64,000 nucleotides of DNA, from positions 121,970 to 185,969 of the forward strand of contig NZ_SMMH01000004.1 in the NCBI RefSeq assembly GCF_004634215.1, given 5' to 3'. The notes below the pieces were generated by a model. That model had not been told where the DNA came from. It made no database searches and saw only the letters and a list, made by a program, of their open reading frames with translations. Source of the DNA: Deinococcus fonticola. Its GTDB lineage: Bacteria > Deinococcota > Deinococci > Deinococcales > Deinococcaceae. The position numbers and the translations under genes were made by a program. Below, piece after piece: positions 46,186 through 61,517 of this stretch; the first letter of the stretch is position 1; the number at the start of each line of letters is the position of its first letter.

Positions 46186-46857
46186 GTGCCCCTGCGTCTG
46201 AACCTGGCCGCCCTGACCGAGGCGGAACTGCTGGCCCTGTACGGCCCGGCCGGGGTGCAGGCTCGCTTTCCAGAAATTTCACGCGCCCGCTTGCAAGGCC
46301 AGCCCATTCTGAACGGCGAGGTGCCACCCACCCTGATGCTGGAGGACACCCACCTCACCTCGCAGGCCCCTGGCGCGACCCCCCAGCAGAGTCTGGCGCT
46401 GAAACAACTGCACGCGGCCCTGCTGGAAACCGGGGCGCTCGCAGACGCGACTTTCCTGCTGCCGCCCACCCATGAACGGGCCTTCCTGCGGGCCTACGTG
46501 CTGGGCGAAACGGCCATCTGTGTGCGCTGGCTGGAGTTGCCTGCCCCACCCCGCCAGGCCGATCCGGCCTTGTTCATGCTGACCTGGCTGCGCGACCGGG
46601 CCAGCGGCGTGGCCTGCGTCCTGACCACCACCGCCCACGCCCCGGCGCCAGCCTACAGCGAAGAGGTCGACCTGCACCTGCATCCCGAGGCCGATGTGCC
46701 GGAGTTGCTGCGCCTGCACCGCCAGCACGTCAACCGGCACGGCAAACCCCAGAAACTCGCCGCCGCGCAGGGCTGGCGCAAAATCTGGCAGGCCCTCCAC
46801 GATCTGAACCTTCGCTCCTGGCAGCGCCGGGGCGTCTTGGTGGAAGTCGAGGAATAA
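46186..46857 (+). CDS. Hypothetical protein divergent from NrnA
   Basis: 223 residues, not recognised. Hydrophobic/acidic helices, a central strand region (AICVRWLELPAPPRQ, ALFMLTWLRDRASGVACVLTTT) and a C-terminal helix with LRLHRQHVNRHGKPQKL. No signal peptide. GTG 46186 is chosen as TATGCT (46172-46177) lies 8 nt upstream; an ATG at 46174 is possible. Confidence 0.7.
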   Translation: MPLRLNLAALTEAELLALYGPAGVQARFPEISRARLQGQPILNGEVPPTLMLEDTHLTSQAPGATPQQSLALKQLHAALLETGALADATFLLPPTHERAFLRAYVLGETAICVRWLELPAPPRQADPALFMLTWLRDRASGVACVLTTTAHAPAPAYSEEVDLHLHPEADVPELLRLHRQHVNRHGKPQKLAAAQGWRKIWQALHDLNLRSWQRRGVLVEVEE

Positions 46858-46927
46858 GCCTTCACGCCCTCCGAAACGGCAGGGGTTTTAGACACCGGCC
46901 TGACCACGACCGGCTGTCTGGGGAAGA

Positions 46928-47545
<618 letters not shown>

Positions 47546-47590
47546 ACAAACCTCACCCGTGGCAGGCTCGGGGGGCGCACACTGACTCTC

Positions 47591-48091
47591 ATGCTAGATA
47601 ACATCCTGAACACCGTGAAGAAAGGCGCCGAGAAAGTCCAGCGTCGCGGCGAGGAAGTGGCGCAGATCGCCCGCCTGAAAATGGAGATCTTTCAACTGAC
47701 CCGCGAACTCGACGGGCACTACGCCCGCCTGGGCCGCGCTTACCACGACGGGAAGCCCGTGGATATCCTGTCCGGCATCCGCGAGGACATCCGGCACACC
47801 GAAGACGAAGTCAAGGGCCGCGAGCGCCTGATCACGGAACTGGGCGACACGCCCGACCCGCGACCCGACAGCACCAGCATCGAGAAAGTGGAGACGGCCC
47901 CTTCGACATCCGCCAGCCCCTCATTTCCGGGAACCGGCGAAATCGCTGGCAGCACCTCTTCCAGCAGCGCCCATCCCAACAGCACGCCGTCGGGCACTCC
48001 CCCCGCCAGCACCACACAGTCGACGGCCTCGCAGCCCAGCACCGGCAATCAGCCGCCCTTCACCAACAGCACCGACGAAACGCCGCGCTGA
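47591..48091 (+). CDS. Coiled-coil protein with Ser/Thr/Pro tail
   Basis: 166 residues. Residues 1-85 form a Lys/Arg/Glu helix bundle (LDNILNTVKKGAEKVQRRGEEVAQIARLKMEIFQLTRELDGHYARLGRAY) of the small helical type seen in stress-linked proteins near HAD genes. From about 90 the chain is Ser/Thr/Pro/Asn-rich and disordered. Unknown function. A strong terminator follows. Confidence 0.72.
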   Translation: MLDNILNTVKKGAEKVQRRGEEVAQIARLKMEIFQLTRELDGHYARLGRAYHDGKPVDILSGIREDIRHTEDEVKGRERLITELGDTPDPRPDSTSIEKVETAPSTSASPSFPGTGEIAGSTSSSSAHPNSTPSGTPPASTTQSTASQPSTGNQPPFTNSTDETPR

Positions 48092-48110
48092 GTCGAGCAG
48101 TATGACAAAG

Positions 48111-48144
48111 CCCCCGGTTTCAGCGCTGAAGCCGGGGGTTTTAT
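48111..48144 (+). terminator. Terminator after the Ser/Thr/Pro-tail gene
   Basis: CCCCCGGTTTCAGC paired with GCTGAAGCCGGGGG (one wobble), then TTTTATT. Confidence 0.92.
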
Positions 48145-48285
48145 TGAAGGATGCTCCAGAGAGCTAAAAGGGGTAAGAGCGAGGAAACCGGTGCAGATGG
48201 ATCATTGATGACCTGCAACAGCGAAAATCAGTTCAAAGAGCGCCAGGCACAATTCAAACAGCCCAGCGCAGGGACAGCATCACGG

Positions 48286-48339
48286 GGCTGGCTTCGCCTG
48301 GTTCACGAAGCAGGCTGGCTTCGCCTGGTTCACGAAGCA
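48286..48339 (+). repeat. 27-bp tandem duplication
   Basis: The unit GGCTGGCTTCGCCTGGTTCA-CGAAGCA (hyphen only breaks the run) occurs at 48286-48312 and again at 48313-48339, with a partial third start. Confidence 0.85.
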
Positions 48340-48365
48340 GGCTGCCGCCCACCTGTGGTTCCGAC

Positions 48366-48632
48366 TCAGCCCTCGCCGATGCGCCAGGTGCTCAATGGAA
48401 TTTGCGTCCCAGGAAGCAGGGAACGTCTTAAAGTGACGACGTTGAGCATGTCGTCATCGATGGCCCAACGCTCCACCGCTACCGGCGGGCTGACGTGCCG
48501 TTTGATGTACTTGCCCACCTTGTGGTGCAGTTCCCTGCGTTCACCCTGGTATTCGACCACGATGGATTTTCCCTGATGGGCCAGAAACCGGATCGTCTTC
48601 TCCCGACCATGATGCATTTCATCAGCATGCAC
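48366..48632 (-). CDS. Possible small protein or gene fragment
   Basis: 88 residues from GTG 48632 (or 83 from ATG 48617): FLAHQGKSIVVEYQGERRELHHK, then a basic strand and WAIDDDMLNVV. Mixed codon use is compatible with coding. No ribosome site and no family recognised. It may be the remains of a longer gene. Confidence 0.35.
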   Translation of the reverse strand: MHADEMHHGREKTIRFLAHQGKSIVVEYQGERRELHHKVGKYIKRHVSPPVAVERWAIDDDMLNVVTLRRSLLPGTQIPLSTWRIGEG

Positions 48633-49030
48633 CGCCGGGTCATCGTTGGTAATTATTTTGCAGTGTCACGAACTTTACGTTCGGCTCATGTTGAATCATC
48701 TTCGCTTTGCCTTTCCAGGGCGGTCTTCCCCCGCTCGTCTACGGGATGTCGGGCAGGCATGCCGAATAAACCTTTAAGCGACTTTCATGTCACGGGACAC
48801 CTCCTGAAATTTAGTGAAACCAGCTTCACTCCAGCCGCCGCCAGGTGTCAGGCCTAGATCGCTTGAACCCGATCACTGTCTCTACATGCTTGGCCGACTC
48901 CGAAGCATTTTGCCAGGCATATCTCGTCTCATTCCGAACCGGACATTCACTTTCTCGCCTGAGGGCCAGTGGGCACGGTTGAGAGCGAATCTGGGGCCTC
49001 CTGAACCGGGCCGCCCCTATGATGGCTGGG

Positions 49031-49143
49031 ATGACACCGCCTGTTGATGTGTGTTCTGAATCTTTTCTGCCTGGGAGGCCAAGCATGACCCGAACTCAAA
49101 TGATCTGTCCTCAAGAAGCCCGCTGCACAGGGGAAACAAGCCT

Positions 49144-49147
<4 letters not shown>
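49031..49147 (+). CDS. Possible 38-codon leader ORF of the CoA-transferase
   Basis: Starts 7 nt after TATGAT (49018-49023), so it would be a leaderless first cistron, and ends in ATGA over the CoA-transferase start. The peptide [12 protein letters not shown]...CTGETSL has no known relative. Coupled translation is inferred only. Confidence 0.35.
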
Positions 49148-50493
<1,346 letters not shown>

Positions 50494-50730
50494 AAACAAC
50501 TGTGCAGAATCGCCGCCCCATCCCGACGCGAGGCTGAGGCCCAGAAGGTCACACCCCGGAGCACCGTGCAGGTTCCGTTCCTGCTGGAGCTCAGGTTCAT
50601 CCACACCAGAAAATTTCAGATGCTCGACGACCCGAATCCAGAAGCTGACCTGTCAGTTTCCAATGTGCCGCTTCCCGCATTTGATTAGCAGCTTCCGGGC
50701 GAAAAAGGATAGGCGCTTCGGGTGAAAATG

Positions 50731-50762
50731 AGAAAACAGGCCGTGTCAGGGCCTGTTTTTCT
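50731..50762. terminator. Bidirectional terminator between CoA-transferase and the EmrB operon
   Basis: AACAGGCC and GGCCTGTT across 7 nt, with AAAA and TTTTT at both sides. 50494-50730 holds no gene. Confidence 0.85.
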
Positions 50763-50779
50763 GTTGAACGGATCGAGGT

Positions 50780-52833
<2,054 letters not shown>

Positions 52834-52837
<4 letters not shown>

Positions 52838-53358
52838 GGGGTCTCCTGCTCGGGCTTGAGCTGATCGGGGCTGGATTGATCTGCATGGGGTTGATCGGCG
52901 GTCAGGTCTTCCAGGGTGCGCATGGCGTCCAGCAGCGCCGCGAGTTTCTGCGGGGGAAGGTATTGCAGCCGGGCGCGGCTGACTTCACCGATGAGTTGCG
53001 TGCAGCCCTCCACGGCGGTCTGTCCCGCCGGCGTGACGGACAGCAGCGTGCGCCGCGAGTCGTGCGGGTCGATCTGCCGCTCGATGAGCCCCTGCGTGTG
53101 CAGGCCGTCCAGGTAACGGCTGAGTAAGGTAGACGGCATATCGAGGTTCTCCGCAATCTGCTTGGGGTACACCCGGCCGTGCCGGATGTTTTGCAGAATG
53201 AAGTACTTGCGGATATCCAGGCCGTACTGCTCGGCAATCAGGGGCTGCACGCTCTGCTTGATGCGGCGGTTGAGTTTCCACAGCCCACCCATGAATTTCA
53301 GGGTTTCCTCGGCGGTCAGGTCAGTCATGGTGGATGAAGTTGGGGGCATGGCGTTCAC
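52834..53358 (-). CDS. MarR-family regulator of the efflux operon
   Basis: 174 residues. Winged helix: [46 protein letters not shown], the MarR signature, followed by the dimerisation helices and an acidic tail. The start overlaps the USP stop (ATGA), so it is coupled; ATG 53349 is an alternative. The palindrome at 53854-53873 is its probable operator. Confidence 0.93.
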
Positions 53359-53834
53359 CGGACGATCAGTACGTCCACCGGCGAGGCGTGGCTGACCATG
53401 TCCGACACGCTGCCGGCCAGCGCGGCAGTCCAGGCGCTCTTGTGCTTGCGGCCCAGGATGATCAGGTCGGCGTTCTGCTCCTGCGCCACCTGCACAATCG
53501 CGTCGGCGGGTTTCAGGGCGGGAACCAGGTGGGCATGCACGTCAAGGCCGGCCGCGCGCAGGTCGGCGGCAGCCCGCTGAAGGTACGCTTCGCGCTGGGC
53601 GTAGTCGTCCTGTTTGGCCTGACCCTCGAACATCTCCCCGCCCGCAAAGGCGGTGGCGACGTTCATGAGGGGGGAGGCGGCCTGCGGCACCACCGCCACG
53701 AGGTGCAGGGTGGCGCCCACGCGCCTGACGATGCGGGCGGCGCGGGCCACGGCCACCAGCGAGTGTGGCGCGCCGCCGGACGCCACCAGGATCGTCCGGT
53801 AATCGCGCAGAGATTCAGAGAAAAGTTCCGACAT
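53355..53834 (-). CDS. Universal stress protein (UspA family)
   Basis: 159 residues. Fold RTILVASGGAPHSLVAVARAARIV, then a middle stretch and the nucleotide-site segment LGRKHKSAWTAALAGSVSDMVSHASPVDVLIV; the second Gly of G-2x-G-9x-G(S) is His, so ATP binding is likely but altered. ATG 53834 fits TAGGGT (53842-53847) 7 nt upstream. First gene of the USP-MarR-EmrB operon. Confidence 0.9.
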   Translation of the reverse strand: MSELFSESLRDYRTILVASGGAPHSLVAVARAARIVRRVGATLHLVAVVPQAASPLMNVATAFAGGEMFEGQAKQDDYAQREAYLQRAAADLRAAGLDVHAHLVPALKPADAIVQVAQEQNADLIILGRKHKSAWTAALAGSVSDMVSHASPVDVLIVR

Positions 53835-53841
53835 GCGGACT

Positions 53842-53873
53842 ACCCTAGCGCAGTAGTTTACTTTGGTCAACTA
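53842..53873 (-). promoter_or_regulatory. Promoter and MarR operator of the USP-MarR-EmrB operon
   Basis: On the minus strand TTGACC (53870-53865), 17-nt spacer, TAGGGT (53847-53842). Overlapping the -35, the inverted repeat TAGTTgAC-CAAA-GTaAACTA (lower case unpaired) spans 53854-53873, as in MarR-type operators. Confidence 0.75.
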
Positions 53874-53925
53874 TTTTCAATGAGCACCTGTTGATGGAAG
53901 GGAAGGGTCAACGAACCCCGGCGGC

Positions 53926-54822
53926 TCAGGATTCGATATCCCGCTGCGTGGGCAAATGCCCGTATCCAGCCGGGCGGGATACGCGCAGACTGGCGACCTG
54001 CACGGCAAACGACGTGGCCTGGGCGATGGTCTGGCCGTGTGCCAGGGCAGTCGCCAGAGCGCCGTTGAAGGTGTCGCCCGCGCCCACGGTGCTGACCACC
54101 TCCACCTGTGGGGCACCGAATTCACGGAAACCCTCGGCATTCAGGAGAAGGGCACCCCGACCCCCCCGCTTCAGAATCACGTTCTTCACGCCCTGTTCAA
54201 ACAGCCTGATGGCCGCAGCATGGGCGTCCTTCTCGCCGGTCAGGGTCACGGCTTCGTGCTCGTTCGGCGTCAGGATGTCCACATCCGCCAGCAACTGGGG
54301 CGGCAAGACTTCTGTGGCGGGCGCGGGATCGAGGATCACCACTACGCCTGCGGCCCTGGCCCGTCGCGCCGCCTCCACGTTCACGGGCAGGGGAATTTCC
54401 AGTTGCAACAACAGGACTTGCGCGCTGTGCAGAGCGGCACTCAGGGCACTCAATTCCGCCTCGCCCACCCCCTGATTCGCGCCGCCATGCAGGGTGATGG
54501 TGTTCTCGCCGTCCGGCGCCACGTGAATGTAAGCCTGACCGGTCGCCACACCGCCCTGCACCCGCACCGCCGCCACGTCCACGCCGCTTGCCGAGAGCGC
54601 GGAGCGCATGACCTCTCCGGCTTCGTCGGCGCCCACGGCGCCCAGCATCACTGTTCTGGTTCCCAGCGCCGCACACGCCGCCGCCTGATTCGCGCCCTTG
54701 CCGCCCGGCTGGCGTTCCAGGCTCACGGAGTGCATGGTCTCCCCCACCCGGGGCAGGTGCGGCACCCGCAAAATCAGGTCGAGGTTCAAACTGCCCAGTA
54801 CCAGAACGCCAGGGGAAGTCAT
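53926..54822 (-). CDS. rbsK: Ribokinase
   Basis: PfkB-family sugar kinase, 298 residues; phosphorylates ribose to ribose 5-phosphate. Family signs: GSLNLDLILRVPHLPRVGET, ERQPGGKGANQAAACAALG and the anion-hole/catalytic Asp GAGDTFNGAL. Close to ribokinase in the GGKGANQA block, but other pentose kinases cannot be excluded. No rbs transport genes adjoin it. Confidence 0.9.
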   Translation of the reverse strand: MTSPGVLVLGSLNLDLILRVPHLPRVGETMHSVSLERQPGGKGANQAAACAALGTRTVMLGAVGADEAGEVMRSALSASGVDVAAVRVQGGVATGQAYIHVAPDGENTITLHGGANQGVGEAELSALSAALHSAQVLLLQLEIPLPVNVEAARRARAAGVVVILDPAPATEVLPPQLLADVDILTPNEHEAVTLTGEKDAHAAAIRLFEQGVKNVILKRGGRGALLLNAEGFREFGAPQVEVVSTVGAGDTFNGALATALAHGQTIAQATSFAVQVASLRVSRPAGYGHLPTQRDIES

Positions 54823-54866
54823 GCCTTTACCCTAACAAGTCAGCAGAAACGTACGTCATCTGGCCC

Positions 54867-55238
54867 ATGTCTGCCGACCATGAGTTGGCGTTCTCGCTGG
54901 GCGAGGGCTCCCCGCTGGCCCGTGTCTACGGGCTGGACGGGCAGGTCTTAGTGCTGGGCACAGAGAAGAACACCAGCCTGCACCTGGCGGAGGCCAGAAC
55001 CGGGCAACGGCCCGTGGTTCAGGTGGGCGCACCGCTGATGGTCAATGGCGGGCCGCAGTGGGTGACCTTCGAGGAAGGGGAATACGACGACACCACTTTT
55101 CCGCCCGTCAAGGCCGCTTTCGAAGCCAGCGGCGCGGTCACCGTTGGCCGGGTAGAATCAGCCACCGCGAAACTGATGTGGCAGCGCGCACTGGTGGATT
55201 TCGCCGTGAACTGTTGGCTGGCTGAAAAGTCAGCTTAG
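54867..55238 (+). pseudogene. C-terminal remnant of an aminoglycoside 3-N-acetyltransferase
   Basis: 123 residues that match only the last half of AAC(3)-type enzymes (about 260 residues): LGEGSPLARVYGLDGQVLVLGTEKNTSLHLAEA, then PLMVNGGPQWVTFEEGEYDDTTFPPVKAAF and ALVDFAVNCWL. The acetyl-CoA-binding N-terminal half is missing and its place is taken by the rbsK promoter side. A GTG/ATG can start it, so a short product may be made, but it could not be an active acetyltransferase. Its last 9 bp overlap nspC. Confidence 0.8.
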
Positions 55239-56456
55239 TTTCGCCTTGAACTCCTCGTACCCGAAAGTTTTCACGCGCTCGTAAGTACCGTCCGGGCGCA
55301 GGATGCCGATGTCGGGGTGCTTCACGCCGTTGAAGAAGGTGGTCTTGACCATGGTGTAGTGGATCATGTCGTCGAACACCACGCGGTCACCGATGTTCAG
55401 CGGGTGATCAAAGACGTACTCGCCCACCACGTCGCCCGCCAGGCAGGTCGTTCCGCCGATGAGGTAGTGGGAACCGGGCGGGGTGTCCACGGCCTCGCGG
55501 TGGTCGTCACTCGGCGGGTCGCCGGCGCCCAGGATACGCGGGCGGTAGGGCATTTCCAGCACGTCGGGCATGTGCGCCGAGACTGAAACGTCGAGCAGTA
55601 CGGCGTCTTTCACGTTGTGCACCACGTCCAGCACACTGGACACCAGCCAGCCGGTCTGCCAGCCGAAGGCGCTGCCGGGTTCCAGAATGACGTGTACGCC
55701 CCACCTCTCGCGGAAGGCTTTCACCACCCGGATCAGGCGCGCCAGGTCGTACCCTTCACGGGTCATCAGGTGACCGCCGCCGAAATTGACCCACTGCATG
55801 CGGCCCAGATACTCCCCGAAGTTGCGTTCCACGACTTCCAGCGTGCGTTCCAGCGTGTCGGAATCCTTCTCGCAGAGGGTGTGGAAGTGCAGGCCGTCGA
55901 TGCCGTCCAGCAGGTCTTCGCGGAACTCGCGCCGGGTCACGCCCAGGCGCGAAAACGGCCCAGCCGGGTTGTACAGGTCAGTCTCGACCTCGGCGTACTC
56001 GGGGTTGATGCGAAGGCCGACATGCAGCTGGCGCCCGGCGGCGCGGGCGGCCTGCACCTGCGGCCTGAAGCGCTGCCACTGACCAAACGAGTTGAACACC
56101 AGGTGGTCGGCCAGTTCCAGAATCTTCGGAAAGTCCTCGTCGCTGTAGGCCGGCGCGTACACGTGAACTTCGCCCTGCATCTCCTCTTTCGCCAGGATCG
56201 TTTCGTTCAGGCTGGAGGCGGTGGCGCCGGTAATGCCGTACTCGCGCAGGATCGGAAAGGCCGACCACATCGAGAACCCCTTGAACGCCACGATGATCTG
56301 CGCCCCGCTCTGCTTCTGCACATAATCGATGAGGCTCAGGTTGCGGCGCAGGCGCGATTCGTCCAGCACGAAGGCCGGGCTAGGAATCCCCGCCCAGTCC
56401 ACGGCATTCACGTCGGTCACGGCGGGCAGGTGCAGGTCGGCAGGCAAAGCAGTCAC
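55230..56456 (-). CDS. nspC: Carboxynorspermidine/carboxyspermidine decarboxylase
   Basis: PLP decarboxylase of the alternative polyamine pathway, making spermidine or norspermidine. 408 residues of the alanine-racemase-like fold. PLP Lys in IIVAFKGFSMW, substrate loop LHFHTLCEKDSD, GGGHLMTREGYD and the C-terminal Cys segment GGTTCLAGDVVGEY are present. The partner carboxyspermidine dehydrogenase (LYS1/CASDH) is not in the window. Confidence 0.93.
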   Translation of the reverse strand: MTALPADLHLPAVTDVNAVDWAGIPSPAFVLDESRLRRNLSLIDYVQKQSGAQIIVAFKGFSMWSAFPILREYGITGATASSLNETILAKEEMQGEVHVYAPAYSDEDFPKILELADHLVFNSFGQWQRFRPQVQAARAAGRQLHVGLRINPEYAEVETDLYNPAGPFSRLGVTRREFREDLLDGIDGLHFHTLCEKDSDTLERTLEVVERNFGEYLGRMQWVNFGGGHLMTREGYDLARLIRVVKAFRERWGVHVILEPGSAFGWQTGWLVSSVLDVVHNVKDAVLLDVSVSAHMPDVLEMPYRPRILGAGDPPSDDHREAVDTPPGSHYLIGGTTCLAGDVVGEYVFDHPLNIGDRVVFDDMIHYTMVKTTFFNGVKHPDIGILRPDGTYERVKTFGYEEFKAKLS

Positions 56457-56591
56457 GCGCTACAGGGTAACCGATCAGGCCGGCCTGACCTGTGACGCGA
56501 TCCTGAACTCTGCTTTTCAACCCTTCTGCGGCCACCCCTTTAAGTGCTTGCCCTTCCAGAGAAAGCCACAGAAAGGCCGTGTTCCTGGTTG

Positions 56592-57089
56592 TCAGCGGAG
56601 TATTTTGAAGCTGCTCACGAAGGTTTTCATGGCGGGAAGCAGCGTCGCCTGCGACCCCAGCACGGTCGTTCCCGTCAGGATGTAAGCCTGCCGGCCCTTG
56701 ACGGCGTAGGTCGCGTGAAAGTAGAGGGTGGCTTTTCCCTGACGCCCCTGGTAAATGACTTCATTGGCCGGCTGGCCGCCCAGGGTGGTGGCCCGCTGAC
56801 TGAGAATCTTGCCGTCGGTCATGACGGTGTCCAGTTGCTTGAGGCTGAGGTCGTGGTACTTCTTCTGCGTGATACCCGCTGGCAGAGGCTGCACCAGCAC
56901 ATTCACATTAGGCTGAAAACTCGCCAGGGGTTTGGGCGCCATGAAGACGACGTTCGTGCCCGGGTAACTGGCCTGTTTCCAGCCTGCCGGCGCAGTGATG
57001 CTGAAGCCGTCCTTGGGACTGCTGAAGGTCACGGCATCAGCGGATGCCCCGAGCAGAAAAGCCAGCGCGGCCACACGTTTCCAGGTCAT
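56592..57089 (-). CDS. Secreted PsbP/DUF1795-like protein
   Basis: 165 residues. A Sec signal (RVAALAFLLGASADAV) and a mature part starting FSSPKDGFSITAPAGWKQASYPG, the typical opening of PsbP-like domains, then beta strands to FVSSFKILR. Role unknown; exported. TATAAC lies 7 nt before the ATG. Confidence 0.8.
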   Translation of the reverse strand: MTWKRVAALAFLLGASADAVTFSSPKDGFSITAPAGWKQASYPGTNVVFMAPKPLASFQPNVNVLVQPLPAGITQKKYHDLSLKQLDTVMTDGKILSQRATTLGGQPANEVIYQGRQGKATLYFHATYAVKGRQAYILTGTTVLGSQATLLPAMKTFVSSFKILR

Positions 57090-57315
57090 ACCTCATGTTA
57101 TACGCACCCCTCTCCGTTTCATGCCCACATTTCCGGAAAGGTTCCGCCCGACGTGTTCATCACGTGCAGGAAGGGAGGTTTTCCTGCGCCTGGTGTTTCA
57201 CCGCTTGACCAGCTCTGGTCGATGTTCAGCTCCGAACAGGCCGGGGGCGACCAGAGTCCGGATGACCGAACTTCCGACGAGTGCCGCACTGTTCCGGCAG
57301 CGGCGCAGTTCGGCT

Positions 57316-58032
57316 TTACCCCGCGATGAAGCGCAGTGTTCCTTCCGGCACATCGTCGCCCTGCACCAGCGTGGGAACGACCGTGCTGGTGCTGAGTTCG
57401 GCGGCGTAACGCACGTCCTCCCCGAGCCCCAGGTTCGACAGGCGGGCGCCGTGAACGCTGCTGCTCAGGGCTTCCAGCGGGTTGCCGCTGTTGCGCCTCA
57501 CCGTCAGGGCGATGCGGGCGCCGTCGTCGATGCTGAATTCCCCCAGCGCCAGCAGGTACTCGGCGATGACGCCGGCGGTGTACACGTCCTCCAGGCCCAC
57601 GCGCTCGTCGGTGCCGGCGCACACGATGGCGACTTCCTCAGTGGCCTGCGCCCGGGCGCGGCGGGCGGCGGCGTGCGCGTTCGTGAGGGCCGCCAGGAAC
57701 ACGTGCTTGCCGGTCTGCGCGGCCACGTGCGACGCCCCGGTGCCGTTGGTGGTGTTCATGACCACCGTTTTTCCGGTGAAGTTCTGCGGCTGCGCTTCCA
57801 CCGGGCTGTTCCCGAAATCGAAGCCGGGAATGGGTAGGCCGCCGCGTTCACCGCCCAGCAGGAACCCCTCGCCTTTTAACCCCAACGCCACTTCGGGCGT
57901 GCTGGTCAGGAGCAGGGCGTCCGCGCCGCGTTCCAGGTAGGTGACGGCGGTGGTGGTGGCCCGCAGCGTGTCGATGACTAGCACCACGTCCGGGTAATGC
58001 CCGTGCGGCAGCAGGTCGACGCGCAACCTCAC
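57316..58032 (-). CDS. comB: 2-phosphosulfolactate phosphatase ComB-like
   Basis: 238 residues. Opening [34 protein letters not shown], then [10 protein letters not shown] and [22 protein letters not shown], the ComB family order. Known members dephosphorylate 2-phosphosulfolactate in coenzyme M synthesis; in bacteria without coenzyme M the substrate is unclear, so the label is by family. Start GTG 58032 overlaps rpe by 4 bp. Confidence 0.87.
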   Translation of the reverse strand: MRLRVDLLPHGHYPDVVLVIDTLRATTTAVTYLERGADALLLTSTPEVALGLKGEGFLLGGERGGLPIPGFDFGNSPVEAQPQNFTGKTVVMNTTNGTGASHVAAQTGKHVFLAALTNAHAAARRARAQATEEVAIVCAGTDERVGLEDVYTAGVIAEYLLALGEFSIDDGARIALTVRRNSGNPLEALSSSVHGARLSNLGLGEDVRYAAELSTSTVVPTLVQGDDVPEGTLRFIAG

Positions 58033-58703
58033 TGCAAGGCCTCACGCAGGCGTTGCAGGCCCGCCCCCGCGCCGTCCGGGCCATATACGGCACTGCCGGC
58101 CACCAGCACATTCGCCCCCGCTTCCACCACGGCCCTGGCGTTCTCGGCGGTCACGCCGCCATCGACCTGCAAGTCTGCACCGCTGCCCAGTTCATCCAGC
58201 CAGCGCCGCACCGTGCGAATCCGCTCCAGGCTGTCCGGAATAAATTTCTGCCCGCCGAAGCCAGGGTTGACGCTCATCACCAGCACCAGATCCACATCGC
58301 CCAGCACGGGCTTAATCATGTCCAGCGGTGTGCCGGGATTCAGGGTCACGCCCGCCCGCTTGCCCAGTTCCTTGACCTGCTGCACGGCGCGGTGAATGTG
58401 CCTGGTGCTCTCCACCTGCACCGTCAGGCCATCGGCCCCGGCGTCCGCGAAGGCCTTCAGGTAACGCTCGGGCTGCTCGATCATCAGGTGAACGTCCATG
58501 TAAAGGGAACTGACGCGCCGCGCCGCCGCCAGGATCGGCAGTCCGAAACTGATGTTGGGCACGAACATCCCGTCCATCACGTCCACATGCGCCCAGTCCG
58601 CCGACTCGATCGCCTGTAATTCCTCGCCCAGCCGGGCAAAATCACAGGAGAGAATGCTGGGAGCCAGTTTCACGCGGGCCAGAGCGGATGATGGTGCGGT
58701 CAC
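58029..58703 (-). CDS. rpe: Ribulose-phosphate 3-epimerase
   Basis: Converts ribulose 5-phosphate to xylulose 5-phosphate in the pentose phosphate pathway. 224 residues. (beta/alpha)8 signatures [43 protein letters not shown] and [11 protein letters not shown] are all present. GTG 58703 matches TAGAAT (58711-58716) 7 nt upstream; the longer frame to 58760 has no support. Operon rpe-comB. Confidence 0.96.
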   Translation of the reverse strand: MTAPSSALARVKLAPSILSCDFARLGEELQAIESADWAHVDVMDGMFVPNISFGLPILAAARRVSSLYMDVHLMIEQPERYLKAFADAGADGLTVQVESTRHIHRAVQQVKELGKRAGVTLNPGTPLDMIKPVLGDVDLVLVMSVNPGFGGQKFIPDSLERIRTVRRWLDELGSGADLQVDGGVTAENARAVVEAGANVLVAGSAVYGPDGAGAGLQRLREALQ

Positions 58704-58802
58704 GGCGCAGATTCTAGCAAGGCCCTGAAAAAAACGAGAGCCTGCGGCCAGAACCGGCACTCAACTGAACCCATCAACTCCCCTGGGACAACGAAAGGGG
58801 CC

Positions 58803-59177
58803 GTGGGAGCCAAACTGATTCGCGCGCCTGGTCTGTTGATGGGCCTGTTGTTCGCCGCCTTTCAGGTTTTCGAGGCGCTTCGCCAAGGGGACGGATACGC
58901 TTCCGGTCTCCCCGCATGGTACTGGGCGGGCATCTTGGCAACAGTGGTGGTTGGTCTCGCGGGTGCGCGGCGGGCGTGTCCTATAGCAAGTCACTGGGGC
59001 TTCGGGTTCAGGTGGGCGGAGAGTGCGCTAGAATTCGGATCTCTCTTCATGTGGGTCAGTTTTATGGAAGGTCGTCTCGCGGGTTCCTGGCGGTGGCCGG
59101 CAGACTTGCTGCGGGTGGTTCTGTTGAGTCTCCTGCTTGCCGTCTTGACTGCCTCCCGCGCGCGGAACTGGCCTTAA
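58803..59177 (+). CDS. Small membrane protein, unknown
   Basis: 124 residues with three or four hydrophobic segments (from GLLMGLLFAAFQVF) and Arg/Trp-rich loops. The start is GTG. No family recognised. The frame ends 114 bp before the mutase gene; coding status is moderate. Confidence 0.5.
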   Translation: MGAKLIRAPGLLMGLLFAAFQVFEALRQGDGYASGLPAWYWAGILATVVVGLAGARRACPIASHWGFGFRWAESALEFGSLFMWVSFMEGRLAGSWRWPADLLRVVLLSLLLAVLTASRARNWP

Positions 59178-59290
59178 GCCGCGGCAAAAGCCACCACTGT
59201 CACCCGCTCAGACACGAATTCCTTGACCGCAATGCAGGACGTGGCCTGCGTGTGGGTGGCACAATAAAGGGGTAACGGAGGTTCAATGCC

Positions 59291-61429
<2,139 letters not shown>

Positions 61430-61447
61430 ATCCTCTTCCCTTTTCCG

Positions 61448-61475
61448 AAAGCCCTTGCCATGTGTAAGGGCTTTT
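61448..61475 (+). terminator. Terminator of the mutase gene
   Basis: AAGCCCTT and AAGGGCTT across 9 nt, then TTT. Confidence 0.85.
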
Positions 61476-61517
61476 AGCCTGCTGGCAACAAATCATTTAG
61501 TACGTTAAACTGATCAG

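Larger units (their letters stand above)
48145..49030. other. Gene-poor region with a tandem repeat
   Basis: About 0.9 kb, somewhat richer in A/T than the flanks, with many short frames in every phase. The only frame I consider possible is 48366-48632 on the minus strand. At 48286-48339 a 27-bp unit is duplicated exactly. Confidence 0.6.

Noticed and set aside
54867..55238. A full aminoglycoside resistance gene
   Set aside because: Only the C-terminal half of the enzyme is encoded.
59178..59290. Cobalamin riboswitch before the B12-dependent mutase
   Set aside because: The gap is only 113 bp and has no B12-box-like sequence.
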